From Chloroflexota bacterium (GTDB lineage Bacteria; Chloroflexota; Anaerolineae; Aggregatilineales; Phototrophicaceae): a DNA stretch of 11,034 bases. The DNA lies in the NCBI GenBank assembly GCA_026706395.1, contig JAPOYU010000121.1, positions 1 to 11,034 on the forward strand. The letters run 5' to 3'. Shown here one piece after another: positions 1 to 6,061 of the stretch. Numbering within the stretch: the stretch's first letter is position 1; every line of letters begins with the position of its first letter. The notes beneath the pieces were generated by a model. It saw only the letters and a program-made list of their open reading frames with translations, searched no databases and was not told the origin of the DNA. The position numbers were made by a program, and so were the translations under genes.

Positions 1-107
1 TATTGGGCTTGCCGGCGGAGCGCGTCCGACGAAGCGCCGACGCCGTGATCGCGGAAGGCGTGCTGGTGGCGCTGGGCTTGGACGCGCAGGCGATTGTCGA
101 GGGGTAA
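1..107 (+). CDS. 3' end of an unrecognised gene (partial)
   Basis: Only the last 34 codons are present, read from position 3 and ending at TAA 105-107. The final residues read as a helical Ala/Val/Leu-rich tail (ERVRRSADAVIAEGVLVALG, then LDAQAIVEG). Almost every codon ends in G or C, as in the complete genes of this window, which supports real coding. The piece is too short to place in a family and I do not recognise it. It lies on the same strand as the FHA gene, 189 bp upstream, with a promoter candidate between them, so it is probably a separate transcription unit. Confidence 0.65.
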   Translation, partial: LGLPAERVRRSADAVIAEGVLVALGLDAQAIVEG

Positions 108-139
108 TTGGGCTGCGGCAACGATGTGGAAGTTACTTT

Positions 140-171
140 TCACCGCAGAGACACAGAGTTCACAAAGAAAA
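140..171. repeat. Dispersed intergenic repeat, copy A (CACAGAG type)
   Basis: This A/G-rich tract reads TTCACCGCAGAGACACAG and continues with TTCACAAAGAAAA. It begins 33 bp after the stop of the upstream partial gene. It shares the pattern ACC(A/G)CAGAGA with copies at 2408-2422 and 3896-3924, and more loosely with 4989-5013. It contains no open frame and no hairpin that I can see. The relation between copies is visible by eye; the function is unknown. Confidence 0.5.
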
Positions 172-253
172 CGATCAAGGTCGCGTCAAGACGCTGCGCC
201 CGCTGTTTCGCTCCACTGTGGATACCCCAATTGCCGCCTATAACAGCCAGATA

Positions 254-262
254 TGTTACAAT
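254..262 (+). promoter_or_regulatory. Extended -10 promoter candidate for the FHA/sulfatase unit
   Basis: TGTTACAAT has the TGn extension followed by TACAAT (257-262), five of six matches to the sigma-70 -10 consensus. No good -35 sits at 16-18 bp; the nearest is TTGCCG at 231-236 with a 20-bp spacer, so it would work as an extended -10 type. Transcription would start near 269, leaving a leader of about 28 nt before ATG 297. The surrounding 235-285 is clearly more A/T rich than the genes. Confidence 0.45.
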
Positions 263-296
263 AGAATTAAGATAGTATTTTAGCAGGACCGGCAGC

Positions 297-1022
297 ATGG
301 ACGAGCAGCAACGAACACCATTAGCCAAATTAGTCTGGTTGGATCCCTACACAAGCAAGACCCGCGAACAGCCCTTGTACGAAGGCGACACGTTAACGAT
401 TGGGCGCTCGGCGACGAACGATATTCAGATCGCCGAAGGGCATATATCGCGGCAGCACGCGGTCGTCGCCTGCCATGACGGGGCCTTCACCATTGACGAT
501 GTCGGCAGCGCCAATGGCACCTTCATCAACGGCGTACAGGTTTATGGCGAAAATGAACTGGCGATCGGCGATGAGGTGCATCTCTTCGTCTCGGTGCTCA
601 AGCTGCTTTCGGCGCACGAGAAAGCGCCAGGCGACTCAGCCGAAAAAGTATCGGTGGTAGCGGGTGACCGGGCGAGCTTGCGCATCACCCGGGGTCCGCA
701 GCAGGGTCAAGTCTTCGCCTTGCTGAAGGAAGAGTTGTACATCGGGCGTTCGACGCCGAAATCCAACTGGGAGATCGCCTTGCAGGACCCGACAGTGTCG
801 CGTCCACATGCCTTCCTGGTGAAGGAGGGGCACGTTTGGAAGATTTACGACCTGGGCAGCATCAACGGCACGGCGGTCAACAGCCAGCCGGTGACGGGCG
901 GTAAAGCCAAGACGCTGCGCGATGGCGATCGCATCATATTCGGCGGGACGATGACAGTGTTCCATACCGGTTTCCCGGCGCAGATTTCAACCGGCCACAA
1001 GGCGCGGAACGGTCAGACATGA
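297..1022 (+). CDS. Protein with two FHA domains
   Basis: A 241-residue, probably cytoplasmic protein made of two forkhead-associated domains. Domain 1 covers about residues 30-104 with GRS 36-38, SRQH 51-54 and SANGT 71-75. Domain 2 covers about 129-223 with GRS 150-152, SRPH 168-171 and SINGT 188-192. Both keep the Arg, Ser, His and Asn-Gly residues that contact phosphothreonine in this family, so both should bind phosphorylated Ser/Thr peptides. No kinase, membrane segment or signal peptide is present; it is likely an adaptor reading out Ser/Thr kinase signalling from elsewhere in the genome. ATG 297 is preceded by AGGA (285-288) at 8-bp spacing. Its stop overlaps the sulfatase start as ATGA (1019-1022), which implies translational coupling. 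The domain call is secure; the partner is unknown. Confidence 0.93.
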   Translation: MDEQQRTPLAKLVWLDPYTSKTREQPLYEGDTLTIGRSATNDIQIAEGHISRQHAVVACHDGAFTIDDVGSANGTFINGVQVYGENELAIGDEVHLFVSVLKLLSAHEKAPGDSAEKVSVVAGDRASLRITRGPQQGQVFALLKEELYIGRSTPKSNWEIALQDPTVSRPHAFLVKEGHVWKIYDLGSINGTAVNSQPVTGGKAKTLRDGDRIIFGGTMTVFHTGFPAQISTGHKARNGQT

Positions 1023-2380
1023 GCAAACCAAATATCGTATTAATTGTCGCCGATGACATGGGCTACGGCGATTTTGGCATTTTCAACGATCAAATTTCCT
1101 GTACGCCGCAACTCGACGCGCTGGTGGATGAAGGCATCTGTCTGACGCAGCATTATTCGGCGTCGCCGGTTTGCACGCCGGCGCGGGCGGCGCTGATGAC
1201 CGGGCGCTATGCGCATCGCACAGGCAGCATTGACACCCTGGAAGCGCGGGGCCTTGATCGGCTGCGGCTTGACGAAAGGACCATGGCCGATGTCTTGGGC
1301 GCCGCCGGTTATGCGACCGGGCTGATCGGCAAGTGGCACAATGGCGCGCTGGACCGGCGCTATCATCCGCGGTCGCGCGGCTTTGACGAATTTGTCGGTT
1401 TTCAGGGCGGCTGGAATCCCTATTATCGCTACCGGCTGGATCGCAACGGGGGCATCGAGTATGGCGACAAAGACAGTTATCTGACGGATGTATTCAGCGA
1501 TGCCGCCTTGGACTTCATCGAGCGGCATCAAAGCCAGCCCTTCTTTCTGCAACTGGCCTACAACGCGCCGCATTTCCCGCTCGAGGCGCCGGATGCGATC
1601 GCGCAGAAATATGTCGAGCGCGGCTTCAGCCTGGGTGTGAGCTTGCTCTACGCCATGATTGAGGTAATGGACGCGGGCATCGGCCGCATCGTCGAAAAGC
1701 TGGATGCGCTGGGCATCGGCGATAATACGATACTCATCTTCACCAGCGACAATGGTCCGGCGCTCGGCGATTGGAACGGCTTTTCACAGCGGCGCTTCAA
1801 TTACAATTTTAATGGCGGCAAGGGGAACACCTACGAAGGCGGCATTCGCGTTCCGCTGATCGTCCGCTGGCGCGATGGCTTGCCCGGCGGCGTCCGCAGC
1901 AGCGAGATGGCGCATTTCACCGACTGGTTCCCGACCTTGCTGGGGCTGGTCGGCATTGATGCGCCGGCTGAATTGTCGCTGGATGGGGTCGATATCGCGC
2001 CCGCCCTGCGCGGTGAGCGCGGCGAGACCTATCCTCAACGCTTCTGGCAGTGGAATCGCTATAAGCCGATCGTGACCTGTAACGCGGCGATGCGCGATGG
2101 GGACTGGAAGCTGGTGCGCCCACAGATACCGGAAGCGATGGAAGTCAGCCCGATTGACACGGCGCACGACCATGCCATCAAGTATTTCCCCGAGCGCTAT
2201 GATGATATTGTGCGCGAGCCTGTGCCGGAGCCTGCCGTGCCTGATCCGCCCTCACCGCTGCTGTTCAATATCGCCGACGACCCCTTCGAGCAGCATGATT
2301 TGGCGGCGCGGCATCCGCAAAAAGTCGCGGCGATGGAAGCGGCGCTTGAGCGCTGGTTCGTGGATGTGACCGGTATCTGA
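1019..2380 (+). CDS. Formylglycine-dependent sulfatase (arylsulfatase family)
   Basis: A 453-residue type I sulfatase that would hydrolyse a sulfate ester. The maturation motif C52-T-P-A-R56 is intact, so Cys52 should be converted to formylglycine by a maturase encoded elsewhere. Other expected active-site elements are visible: metal ligands in ADD (11-13) and SDNG (243-246), GKWH (104-107), APH (183-185) and GGKGNTYEGG (266-275). The C-terminal part has the usual RDGDWKLV strand (359-366) and a short helical end. Length is normal for the family. There is no signal peptide, unlike many sulfatases, so it is predicted to be cytoplasmic. The start overlaps the FHA stop (ATGA) and has only a weak ribosome site, consistent with coupling. 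The substrate cannot be read from sequence; choline sulfatase, arylsulfatase and glycan sulfatase activities remain possible. Confidence 0.93.
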   Translation: MSKPNIVLIVADDMGYGDFGIFNDQISCTPQLDALVDEGICLTQHYSASPVCTPARAALMTGRYAHRTGSIDTLEARGLDRLRLDERTMADVLGAAGYATGLIGKWHNGALDRRYHPRSRGFDEFVGFQGGWNPYYRYRLDRNGGIEYGDKDSYLTDVFSDAALDFIERHQSQPFFLQLAYNAPHFPLEAPDAIAQKYVERGFSLGVSLLYAMIEVMDAGIGRIVEKLDALGIGDNTILIFTSDNGPALGDWNGFSQRRFNYNFNGGKGNTYEGGIRVPLIVRWRDGLPGGVRSSEMAHFTDWFPTLLGLVGIDAPAELSLDGVDIAPALRGERGETYPQRFWQWNRYKPIVTCNAAMRDGDWKLVRPQIPEAMEVSPIDTAHDHAIKYFPERYDDIVREPVPEPAVPDPPSPLLFNIADDPFEQHDLAARHPQKVAAMEAALERWFVDVTGI

Positions 2381-2407
2381 TTCAGGCGCAGGCGTCACAC
2401 GTTTGAT

Positions 2408-2422
2408 CAACCACAGAGAAAC
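2408..2422. repeat. Dispersed intergenic repeat, copy B (short)
   Basis: CAACCACAGAGAAAC lies 28 bp after the sulfatase stop and shares the 9-base word ACCACAGAG with copy C at 3896-3924. It looks like a truncated copy, because the A/G-rich periodicity stops after about 15 bases. No coding content. Confidence 0.45.
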
Positions 2423-2428
2423 CATAAG

Positions 2429-2463
2429 CGGACGACTCACAGAGTCGCCCCTACATTTTGTAG
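2429..2463. repeat. Double palindrome between sulfatase and hydrolase genes
   Basis: Two adjacent inverted repeats. CGACTC (2433-2438) and GAGTCG (2442-2447) pair around a 3-nt loop, and the stem extends past one mismatch through GG (2430-2431) and CC (2449-2450). Directly after it, CTACA (2451-2455) and TGTAG (2459-2463) pair around TTT. The first hairpin followed by TTTT (2456-2459) could act as a terminator for the FHA/sulfatase unit. The palindromic end plus the word GTCGCCCCTACA (2445-2456) also resembles small mobile palindromes scattered in many environmental bacterial genomes. That resemblance is from memory, not a search. Confidence 0.45.
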
Positions 2464-2486
2464 CCAGTGCGGGGATGCGTTACAGT
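2458..2486 (+). promoter_or_regulatory. Weak promoter candidate for the hydrolase gene
   Basis: TTGTAG (2458-2463) and TACAGT (2481-2486) are separated by 17 bp. The -10 matches four of six consensus positions and the -35 only three. The -35 overlaps the second palindrome. It would give a leader of about 35 nt before ATG 2528. It is offered because the palindrome upstream makes read-through from the sulfatase less certain. Confidence 0.25.
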
Positions 2487-2527
2487 ATGCGCTTGGCTGC
2501 CCGTGTAATGATTAGAGGCGCGGAACC

Positions 2528-3883
2528 ATGACACATCCCCTCTTACGAGAACACGCCGAATTAGCGACCGCGATCGGCATACTGGATGACTGGACGGCGC
2601 ATCAGACGCGGCAGCGGCATCAGCCGGGTTTGGCGCTCGGCATTGTGTACGCGGGAGAACTGCTTTGGGGCAAGGGTTACGGCTTAGCGGACCTGGAGAC
2701 GGGAAGGCCCGTAACGCTGGACAGTCGCTTTCGCATCGCCAGCATCACCAAGACCTTCACCGCGACCGGCATATTGCAACTGCGGGATGCCGGGGTGCTG
2801 GGGCTGGACGATCCAGTCTCGCAGCATCTGGACTGGTTCGATCTGCGCTATGGGGACGCGCCGGAAATCACCATTCGCAATCTGCTGACGCATACGGCCG
2901 GCTTGCCGCGCGACTCGAAGAATCCCATGTGGACGGAGTGCGAAGCGCCGGCCTGGGAAGAGTTCATCGCCGACACGCGGACGCGCGCCCCCACTCGCCC
3001 GCCCTACGAGAAATTCGCCTACAGCAACCTGGGTTATTCGCTGTTGGGCGGGGTCATCGCAGCGGTGACGGGGCAGAGCTGGGCGGAATACTTGCAAACA
3101 GAGGTATTGGATGCGCTGGGCATGAGCGAGACGCGACCGCTGCCTAGCGCCGATGATCCACAGCTGGCGACCGGCTACACCCGCGAGAAGGATGGCTACC
3201 GGCGCGACGCCCTGCCCTTTTGGCTGATGAACGGCTTCGAGGCATCGGCGAACTTCGCCTCGTCAGTGAACGACCTGGTCAAATACGCCGGCTTTCATCT
3301 GGGGCTGGCGGACGGCGCGGTGCTTTCGCCACACACGCTGCTCGATATGCACCGCGTGCATTGGCTGGATGAAGGCTGGAAAAGCGGTTACGGCTTGGGC
3401 ATGGGCTTGCATCGCATCAAGGATTGGGAAATCAGCGGGCATGGCGGCGGCTACCCCGGTTATCTGACCGCCTTCAGCGTTTGTCGCGAGCACAAGACCG
3501 GCGTGATCGTGTTGACCAATGCCTTGGGCAGCGATCCGCATGAATATGTCCAGCAAGCCTACAAACTGGTCTTGCCGGAGATCATCAAGGCGACGGCGGA
3601 AGAGAAGCCCGAAGCACAAGAGGACTGGGCGCGCTATGTCGGTGTCTACGAGAGTGATTGGGCGATGCAGAAGGTCGTTATCCGCGATGGTCAGCTGCAG
3701 ATTGTCAGTCTGGATTGGATCGATGAGAAGCCTACGATACTGGAGCCGACGGACGAGGCGGGCGTCTTCACATTGAAGCAGGCGGGCCAGTCGAATGAGA
3801 CGCTGCGCTTCGAGTTGGATGAGGACGGGGAGGTCCGGCGGATGTGGGAGCGGAGCGAGTATAGTACCCCGGTGGACAGGTAG
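2528..3883 (+). CDS. Serine hydrolase of the beta-lactamase / esterase (class C-like) family
   Basis: A 451-residue member of the beta-lactamase-related serine hydrolases (PF00144 type), which includes class C beta-lactamases, D-aminopeptidases and EstB-like esterases. The nucleophile motif is S72-I-T-K75, the second motif Y165-S-N167, and the third motif is H305-G-G in place of the KTG of true class C enzymes, a pattern usual for the esterase/peptidase members. Residues from about 364 to 445 form a beta-rich C-terminal domain, like the lipocalin-like/DUF3471 domain often fused to such hydrolases. There is no signal peptide, so it is probably cytoplasmic, which argues against antibiotic resistance. 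ATG 2528 follows AGAGG (2514-2518) at 9-bp spacing. The dehydrogenase gene begins 48 bp downstream, likely in the same transcript. The family is sure; the substrate is unknown. Confidence 0.92.
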   Translation: MTHPLLREHAELATAIGILDDWTAHQTRQRHQPGLALGIVYAGELLWGKGYGLADLETGRPVTLDSRFRIASITKTFTATGILQLRDAGVLGLDDPVSQHLDWFDLRYGDAPEITIRNLLTHTAGLPRDSKNPMWTECEAPAWEEFIADTRTRAPTRPPYEKFAYSNLGYSLLGGVIAAVTGQSWAEYLQTEVLDALGMSETRPLPSADDPQLATGYTREKDGYRRDALPFWLMNGFEASANFASSVNDLVKYAGFHLGLADGAVLSPHTLLDMHRVHWLDEGWKSGYGLGMGLHRIKDWEISGHGGGYPGYLTAFSVCREHKTGVIVLTNALGSDPHEYVQQAYKLVLPEIIKATAEEKPEAQEDWARYVGVYESDWAMQKVVIRDGQLQIVSLDWIDEKPTILEPTDEAGVFTLKQAGQSNETLRFELDEDGEVRRMWERSEYSTPVDR

Positions 3884-3895
3884 GCAGGGAAAAGA

Positions 3896-3924
3896 TTAAC
3901 CACAGAGACCAGAGAGCGTAGGGA
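3896..3924. repeat. Dispersed intergenic repeat, copy C
   Basis: TTAACCACAGAGACCAGAGA (3896-3915) continues as GCGTAGGGA. It begins 13 bp after the hydrolase stop and fills most of the 48-bp gap. Its AGGG end (3920-3923) lies 8 bp before ATG 3932 and so doubles as the ribosome binding site of the dehydrogenase gene. It is the best match to copies A and B. Confidence 0.5.
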
Positions 3925-3931
3925 ATAGATT

Positions 3932-4969
3932 ATGCCAGTTTTGCAAGCTGACAAGCTAACCGACATCAACGCCCGCATATTGGAAGCGGCCGGGGCGCGA
4001 GAAGATTACGCCGCGATTGTGGCCAAGCACCTGGTCAACGCCAACCTGGCCGGGCACGATTCGCACGGGGTGATTCGTACGCCCTATTACGTCCGCTCGA
4101 TTGAGAAAGGCGACCTGCAGCCCAGCGACGAGACAGAGATCGTAGCCGAGAGGGCGTCGATGGCGGGAGTCTGCGGCAATTTCACTTTCGGGCAGGTCAT
4201 CGCCAAACAAGCTGCCGAAATCGCCATATCCAAAGCGCGCGAGCAGGGCATCGGCCTGGCGTCGATGTACCACGAGGGGCATACCGGCCGGCTGGGCACT
4301 TATGCCGAGATGGGCGCCGCCGCGGGCATGGCGTCAATGATCTGGGATGGCGTTATCGGCGGGCCGCGTTCGGTCGTCGTGCCGTTGAACGGAACCGGGC
4401 GCAAGATCGGCGCCAATCCGATCGCGATGGGCTTCCCCAGCGCGTCGCATGGCGCAGTGATTCTCGACTTCGCCACATCGATATCAGCGGCGGGTAAAGT
4501 GATGGTGGCGGTGGACAAAGGCGAGCAACTGCCGGGCGACTGGATCGTCGATGGCAATTGGCAGCCGACCAGCGATCCGACGCAACTGGCGAAGGGTGGC
4601 GCCCTGCGGCCGATGGGATTGCCCTATGTCGGGCACAAGGGCTATGCGCTGGCGATGATGGTTGGCTTGTTCAGCTTGATGGCTTCGCTGCCTTCGGAGG
4701 CGCAGCCGCCGCTGGAAGACCGCTGGGGCACGGTGATCTTGATGATCGACATATCGCGTTTTGGTTCGGTTGACGTGTTCCAGAAACAGGTGGATGCGGT
4801 GATTGAATACGTCAAGGAAGATCCGCTGGAGGGCGAGGTGCTGTATCCGGGCGAGATGGAGGCGCGGCGCCGGGCCGAGCGGCTGGCGAATGGCATCGAC
4901 CTGCCCGAAGCGACCTGGGCAGAGATCAGCGCTTGTGCGGAAGGTCTGGGAGTAGCTGTCTCCGCCTAG
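3932..4969 (+). CDS. Ldh2-family NAD(P)-dependent 2-hydroxyacid dehydrogenase (malate/L-lactate dehydrogenase-like)
   Basis: A 345-residue oxidoreductase of the Ldh2/MDH2 family (not the Rossmann-fold LDH/MDH). Members reduce 2-oxoacids or imines: malate, sulfolactate, ureidoglycolate, 2,3-diketogulonate or piperideine-2-carboxylate. Family hallmarks are G41-H-D-S-H-G-V-I-R49 with the catalytic His45 and substrate-binding Arg49; HEGHTGR (114-120) where relatives have a His-containing loop; GANPIAMGFP (160-169); DFATS (179-183); and GHKGYALAMM (234-243). A cluster of small residues follows DFATS, as is normal. The stretch after residue 250 looks a few residues shorter than relatives I remember, but the fold's end (LYPGE, 304-308) is intact. 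ATG 3932 has AGGG at 3920-3923, within repeat copy C. It probably follows the hydrolase in one transcript. Which oxoacid it uses cannot be told from sequence. Confidence 0.9.
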   Translation: MPVLQADKLTDINARILEAAGAREDYAAIVAKHLVNANLAGHDSHGVIRTPYYVRSIEKGDLQPSDETEIVAERASMAGVCGNFTFGQVIAKQAAEIAISKAREQGIGLASMYHEGHTGRLGTYAEMGAAAGMASMIWDGVIGGPRSVVVPLNGTGRKIGANPIAMGFPSASHGAVILDFATSISAAGKVMVAVDKGEQLPGDWIVDGNWQPTSDPTQLAKGGALRPMGLPYVGHKGYALAMMVGLFSLMASLPSEAQPPLEDRWGTVILMIDISRFGSVDVFQKQVDAVIEYVKEDPLEGEVLYPGEMEARRRAERLANGIDLPEATWAEISACAEGLGVAVSA

Positions 4970-4976
4970 CGGAGAT
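4958..4976 (+). terminator. Hairpin spanning the dehydrogenase stop codon
   Basis: TCTCCGC (4959-4965) and GCGGAGA (4969-4975) form a perfect 7-bp stem around a CTA loop, with a G-U closing pair at 4958/4976. The stop codon TAG (4967-4969) lies in the loop and the first base of the 3' arm. A short T run (TTTTC, 4985-4989) follows after 9 bp, too far for a textbook intrinsic terminator. The hairpin may instead block exonucleases or assist termination. The hydrolase/dehydrogenase unit plausibly ends here. Confidence 0.45.
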
Positions 4977-4988
4977 TCGACAGGATTT

Positions 4989-5013
4989 TCTACCAGAGAG
5001 AACATAGAGAAAT
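4989..5013. repeat. Dispersed intergenic repeat, copy D (diverged)
   Basis: CTACCAGAGAGAACATAGAG begins 20 bp after the dehydrogenase stop and has the same A/G-rich periodicity (ACCAGAGAGA) as copies A and C, but is more diverged. It is the weakest of the four and is listed mainly for its matching position. Confidence 0.35.
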
Positions 5014-5067
5014 ACCGGGTTGTCTTCGTGAGTAAGGGCGCGGGCGAGACTTCTCGACAGGTGTGGC

Positions 5068-6015
5068 ATGCCTTCACAAGCTGAGCTGTATGAAAAGCTG
5101 CGCGATTCAGTCGAAGCGGAAACGCGCCGTGACCTCGCGCTGGTATTGCTGGCGCGGACGAACAGCCGGCAGTACCTGGACGACTGCCTGCGCGCCTTGA
5201 AGTCGGAGTCGGTGCGGGCGACGCTGGACGAATCGCATCGGCCGGTCTTGCGGGAGAAGTATCTGCGCTTCCACGTCGATGGCAAGCGCGACAAGGCCGG
5301 CATGCTGCGTGAGAGCATCGCGCGCCTGTTAGTGCATATCGAGCATCCCGAGGACGCCGACATCTACCAACTGGGCGTGGAGACCTATTATTTGCAGCCG
5401 GTAGACGATGTGGCGCAGAACTTGCGGGCGGTCGCGCTGGCAGGCTTGGCGCCGATCGATCCGCCGCTGGCTTGCCTCTATGCCACGCGCTTTCTGGGCG
5501 AGCCGCATACATCAGTCTTCAACTGCGAGCCGGCGCTGACCGCGGTTGATGTGCTGGTCGCGTCGAATCAGCGACTGCCGATCTATCAGTTTCTATTGCG
5601 CGATGGCGGGGGGATGGTGCGAACGGGGCGAGGCGAATTGGTGGGTAAAGCGCTGGAGTCCTTGGGCGAGGATTTCCCGCATCGCTTGTATAACGACCTT
5701 ATCGACTTGTATCAGGGGTTGGACCAGCCCACTGCGTCGATGGGCATCATCAATTGTGTCATCGAAGCACGAAGAACTGTCCTTTACGATCGGCTGGAAG
5801 AGTTGATTCTCGCTACGCGCGATGCTGACTTGCGGCGCTACGGCTTGGTGATGATGGCGGCGGCGCGCGATGACGAACTCAGCGAGCGGCTGCTGAGAAT
5901 GGCACGTATCGCCCGGAGGGAAGATCTGCCGCTCTTCATCGAGTCGCTGGACATCTGCCAGCATCCGGGGCGGGACGCCCTATTGAAGACCCTGCGCAAA
6001 AGAAATATGCGATAG
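5068..6015 (+). CDS. Uncharacterised, probably all-helical (HEAT-like) cytoplasmic protein
   Basis: A 315-residue protein with no signal peptide, no membrane segment and no catalytic motif that I recognise. It is rich in Leu, Ala, Arg, Asp and Glu arranged as successive amphipathic helices, and several segments have the look of HEAT/ARM-type helical pairs. Examples are residues about 95-125, ending in the ALAGLAPIDP turn, then 140-175 and 245-310. The repeat reading is an impression, not an alignment. The C-terminal end is strongly basic (KTLRKRN, 307-313). ATG 5068 is the only sensible start: an in-frame TGA at 5029-5031 closes off anything upstream, and AGGTG lies at 5059-5063. Codon use matches its neighbours. 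The gene converges on the cyclophilin gene, 44 bp away. The function is unknown; a scaffold or adaptor is a guess. Confidence 0.8.
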   Translation: MPSQAELYEKLRDSVEAETRRDLALVLLARTNSRQYLDDCLRALKSESVRATLDESHRPVLREKYLRFHVDGKRDKAGMLRESIARLLVHIEHPEDADIYQLGVETYYLQPVDDVAQNLRAVALAGLAPIDPPLACLYATRFLGEPHTSVFNCEPALTAVDVLVASNQRLPIYQFLLRDGGGMVRTGRGELVGKALESLGEDFPHRLYNDLIDLYQGLDQPTASMGIINCVIEARRTVLYDRLEELILATRDADLRRYGLVMMAAARDDELSERLLRMARIARREDLPLFIESLDICQHPGRDALLKTLRKRNMR

Positions 6016-6040
6016 CCGCTCGGGAAGCTCACAGATATTC

Positions 6041-6061
6041 GACCGCCCTCAGCGGCCGGTC
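6041..6061. terminator. Candidate bidirectional hairpin between convergent genes
   Basis: GACCG (6041-6045) pairs with CGGTC (6057-6061), and after one C/C mismatch CC (6047-6048) pairs with GG (6054-6055), leaving a 5-nt loop. It lies in the 44-bp gap between the two convergent stop codons and overlaps the cyclophilin stop. No T run follows on either strand, so an intrinsic terminator is only possible, not shown. Confidence 0.3.

Noticed and set aside
140..328. 62-residue minus-strand open frame over the 108-296 gap
   Set aside because: It runs through repeat copy A and the promoter candidate, extends into the FHA gene, and shows no ribosome site or family likeness.
1040..1573. Minus-strand 177-residue open frame inside the sulfatase
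   Set aside because: The sulfatase frame holds all catalytic motifs here; the antisense product has no recognisable features.
2528..3883. Antibiotic-resistance beta-lactamase
   Set aside because: The SxxK and YxN motifs are present, but the third motif is HGG rather than KTG, there is no signal peptide and a C-terminal DUF3471-like domain is fused. Esterase or peptidase activity fits better.
3932..4969. Specific call as L-sulfolactate or malate dehydrogenase
   Set aside because: Ldh2-family members with different substrates share the visible motifs; the sequence alone does not separate them.
4484..5512. Minus-strand 342-residue open frame across the dehydrogenase end and helical gene
   Set aside because: It overlaps two well-supported plus-strand genes, crosses their intergenic gap and has low-complexity Arg/Ala/Pro composition typical of an antisense shadow in GC-rich DNA.
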